A stretch of 64,000 nt of DNA from Angelakisella massiliensis (lineage in GTDB: Bacteria; Bacillota; Clostridia; Oscillospirales; Ruminococcaceae). The notes under the pieces were generated by a model. It worked only from the letters and a program-made list of their open reading frames with translations, ran no database searches and had not been told where the DNA came from. Both the position numbers and the translations under genes were made by a program. The stretch's first letter is position 1. Each line of letters opens with the position of its first letter. Where the stretch lies: positions 1,106,756 through 1,170,755 of the forward strand of contig NZ_LT629945.1 in assembly GCF_900104675.1 (NCBI RefSeq), written 5' to 3'. This document shows positions 62,142 to 64,000 of the stretch, piece after piece.

Positions 62142-63515
62142 ATGGGAGAGCGTCTTGTAGTCATTGGCGGCACCGCGGCCGGTTTGAGCGCGGCTTCAAA
62201 AGCAAAACGGATGTGCCCCTCCATGGACATCACCGTTTATGAGCGTTCGGGCTTTGTCAGCTATGGCGCCTGCGGACTGCCTTATTTTGTCGGCGGCATG
62301 ATCGCCGACGCAGAGGACCTTGTTTCTCTCAATGTGCAGACCCTCAGTGAGAAACGGGGAATCCCCACTTATACACACCATGAGGTGACCAGTATCGACC
62401 GTCAGGCCAAAACTGTAACGGTGCGGAATCTCGACAGCGGCGAAACCTTTGTCAAACCTTATGATAAACTGGTCATCGCTACCGGCGCTACTCCCATCGT
62501 ACCGGGTATTCCCGGAGCACGTTCCAAGGGCGTTCATTGCCTGCGGACGGTGGAGGACGGCATCGCCCTGAAGGCCCGCGTGGCTGAAGGCGCTGTCCGG
62601 GCAGTGATCATCGGCGGCGGCTTTATCGGCCTGGAAACCGCCGAGGAGCTGACCCAGGCAGGAATGAAGGTAACAGTGGTGGAGGCAATGCCCCGCCTGC
62701 TGCCCTTCCTGATCGAGGAGTACGCTTCCAGCATCCAGGCGGAGCTGGAGCGCCATGGGGTTGAGGTTTGCCTCAATTCCACTGCCGCTGAGGTCCTGTG
62801 TGACGAAAACGGCAAGGCTACCGGTGTCAAAACCTCCGATGGCCGGGAATTTCCTGCGGATCTGGTGCTCTTCTCCATCGGTGTGCGTCCCGCCTCTGAC
62901 CTGGCTCGTGATTGCGGCCTGGAAATTGGCTTTAAGAGTGCTATTGTGGTGGACGAGCATCAGCGCACCAGCGACAGCGACATCTATGCCTGCGGCGACT
63001 GCGTGCAGATGAAGAACCTCATCACTGGTGAGCCTTGCTATGTTCCTCTGGGCACCACAGCCAATAAACAGGGCCGTATCGCCGGTGAAAATCTGGGCGG
63101 CAGCAACAGCACCTTCAAGGGCGTGCTGGGCTCCCAGGTAACCAAGATCTTTGAGATCTATGCCACTTCAACCGGTTTGACTGAGGCTCAGGCGGAACAG
63201 GCTGGTTTCGCTCCCGCTGTTTGCTCCATTACCAAGAACGACCGTGCTTCCTACTATCCCGGCGGTGGACAGAACCATCTGACCCTGGTTCTGGACCGCC
63301 ACACCGGCAAGCTGCTGGGTGCTCAGGCTATTGGCACCGAGACTGTCGCCGGCCGGATGAACGTTCTGGCTACTGCTATCACCGCCGGTATGACTGTGAT
63401 GGAGCTCAATGAGCTGGATCTGGTCTATTCTCCTTCTGTTGCGCCGGTATACGATCCCATTCTGATCGCTGCCAGCCAAGCGCTGAAGTGTGTGGATAAG
63501 GAGGCAAGGGCATGA
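62142..63515 (+). CDS. CoA-disulfide-reductase-like flavoprotein
   Basis: A 457-residue FAD/NAD(P)-binding enzyme. FAD motif VVIGGTAAGLSAASKAKR (about 6-23), redox-active Cys44 in SYGACGLPYFVGG, NAD motif IIGGGFIGLETAEEL (about 151-165) and IYACGDCVQMKN. The single active cysteine is typical of NADH oxidase, peroxidase or CoA-disulfide reductase. It overlaps the DUF296 gene by 4 bases. It may re-oxidise NADH or act on a thiol intermediate. Confidence 0.9.
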   Translation: MGERLVVIGGTAAGLSAASKAKRMCPSMDITVYERSGFVSYGACGLPYFVGGMIADAEDLVSLNVQTLSEKRGIPTYTHHEVTSIDRQAKTVTVRNLDSGETFVKPYDKLVIATGATPIVPGIPGARSKGVHCLRTVEDGIALKARVAEGAVRAVIIGGGFIGLETAEELTQAGMKVTVVEAMPRLLPFLIEEYASSIQAELERHGVEVCLNSTAAEVLCDENGKATGVKTSDGREFPADLVLFSIGVRPASDLARDCGLEIGFKSAIVVDEHQRTSDSDIYACGDCVQMKNLITGEPCYVPLGTTANKQGRIAGENLGGSNSTFKGVLGSQVTKIFEIYATSTGLTEAQAEQAGFAPAVCSITKNDRASYYPGGGQNHLTLVLDRHTGKLLGAQAIGTETVAGRMNVLATAITAGMTVMELNELDLVYSPSVAPVYDPILIAASQALKCVDKEARA

Positions 63516-63910
63516 GCGAAGTGTGTGAATTGGTCATTGGCCGGGGCCAGGATATCAAGAGCGCCATTGAGGCCTTCATTCTGGAAAAGGGCTGGGACAA
63601 TGTCTATATCAGCGGAGCCATCGGCTCTGTCTGTGAAGCCCGTTTCACCGCCCCTGTCAGCGATGCCTTCCCTCCTCAGGTGGAGGTCAATGAAACCGGC
63701 AGCCTGCCGGGAGAGATGCTCTCTTTCACCGGTGAGGTAATGGCCCGGGAGAAGATGGACCCCGCGCTCAAGGAGATCTACAAAGGCGATGGCCCCCTGT
63801 TTGTCCATATCCACGCGTCGGTGGCCCTTTGCGGCAACCGGGTCTGCGGGGGAGGCTTCCAGGGAGGAAAGGCTTTCCGCTCTTTGAAGGTTTATATGCA
63901 AAAACTCTAA
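63512..63910 (+). CDS. PPC/DUF296-domain protein
   Basis: A 132-residue protein with the PPC signature FVHIHASVALCGNRVCGGGF (about 97-116) preceded by the LPGEMLSFTGEV segment. Stand-alone bacterial members form trimers of unknown role; plant ones are fused to AT-hooks. Coupling to the flavoprotein suggests a metabolic or ligand-binding role rather than DNA binding. Confidence 0.82.
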   Translation: MSEVCELVIGRGQDIKSAIEAFILEKGWDNVYISGAIGSVCEARFTAPVSDAFPPQVEVNETGSLPGEMLSFTGEVMAREKMDPALKEIYKGDGPLFVHIHASVALCGNRVCGGGFQGGKAFRSLKVYMQKL

Positions 63911-63944
63911 CCCAAGGCGAATTTTTTGTAGGAGGAATTTTGTT

Positions 63945-64000
63945 ATGAAGCGTTTGATCGCAATCGTCATGGCGCTGGCGCTGGCGATGGTTTCCACCGC
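63945..64000 (+). CDS. Start of an exported protein (partial)
   Basis: After TAGGAGGAA an ATG opens MKRLIAIVMALALAMVSTA, a signal peptide, and runs off the window. Its place at the end of the catabolic cluster suggests a solute-binding protein for the pathway substrate, but only 18 complete codons are visible. Confidence 0.6.
   Translation, partial: MKRLIAIVMALALAMVST

Overview
The window is about 64 kb of a chromosome from a Gram-positive anaerobe, most likely an Oscillospiraceae-type clostridium. This rests on the moderately high GC, AGGAGG-type ribosome binding sites, a tepA-ylzJ-ftsK sporulation-associated block, a sensory [FeFe]-hydrogenase, a selenium-type molybdenum hydroxylase locus and oxygen-sensitive redox enzymes. 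The exact genus cannot be read from the sequence alone.

Layout. 1-2147: the 3' part of a 23S rRNA, then tRNA-Lys, tRNA-Glu, 5S rRNA, tRNA-Asn, tRNA-Met, tRNA-Trp and tRNA-Thr. 2100-9472: a 7.4 kb integrated element in the 3' end of tRNA-Thr, bounded by a perfect 48-bp direct repeat. It holds a tyrosine integrase, PH-domain and SWIM-finger proteins, an ImmA-type peptidase, a CI-type repressor, a tail-end/lysis cassette (tail protein, XkdX, M23 peptidase, two holin-type proteins), a possible small RNA and an HTH gene, but no capsid, terminase or replication genes. 9.6-15.4 kb: AI-2E-family permease, cardiolipin synthase, a phage-like S24 repressor facing a sigma-like ArpU/RinA protein, and a Zn-dependent phospholipase C-like protein. 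15.5-22.5 kb: MATE transporter with a leader terminator, then tepA, ylzJ-like, uppP and ftsK. 22.7-31.7 kb: YqeC, a lysine-riboswitch-controlled NhaC-family transporter, an acetamidase/formamidase, and a three-subunit molybdenum hydroxylase followed by a MocA-type nucleotidyltransferase. 31.8-43.5 kb: AAC(3)-family acetyltransferase, zinc-ribbon protein, BtuF-like lipoprotein with dusB, polA-rimI-HAD-tsaD, recD2, and two loci of a multi-hairpin repeat. 43.9-54.5 kb: PTS IIC-like permease, ECF sigma/anti-sigma pair, SpoIIE-type phosphatase with a PAS-containing [FeFe]-hydrogenase and a 2Fe-2S protein, aldose-epimerase-like protein, nagA and an HD protein.

55.2-64.0 kb is the most interesting region: a Crp/Fnr-type regulator followed by a likely catabolic module. 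One operon encodes a CyuA-type Fe-S lyase and a five-protein flavin/iron-sulfur dehydrogenase resembling HcnABC or D-hydroxyproline dehydrogenase. A second transcript encodes a DapA-family lyase, a CoA-disulfide-reductase-like flavoprotein, a DUF296 protein and a secreted protein cut by the window end. Similar 14-bp palindromes lie at about -41.5 and -60 from the two inferred promoters, the positions from which Crp-family activators work. The best hypothesis is oxidation of an imported cyclic or hydroxylated amino acid (hydroxyproline-like) followed by lyase or deaminase chemistry; the substrate is not shown by the sequence.
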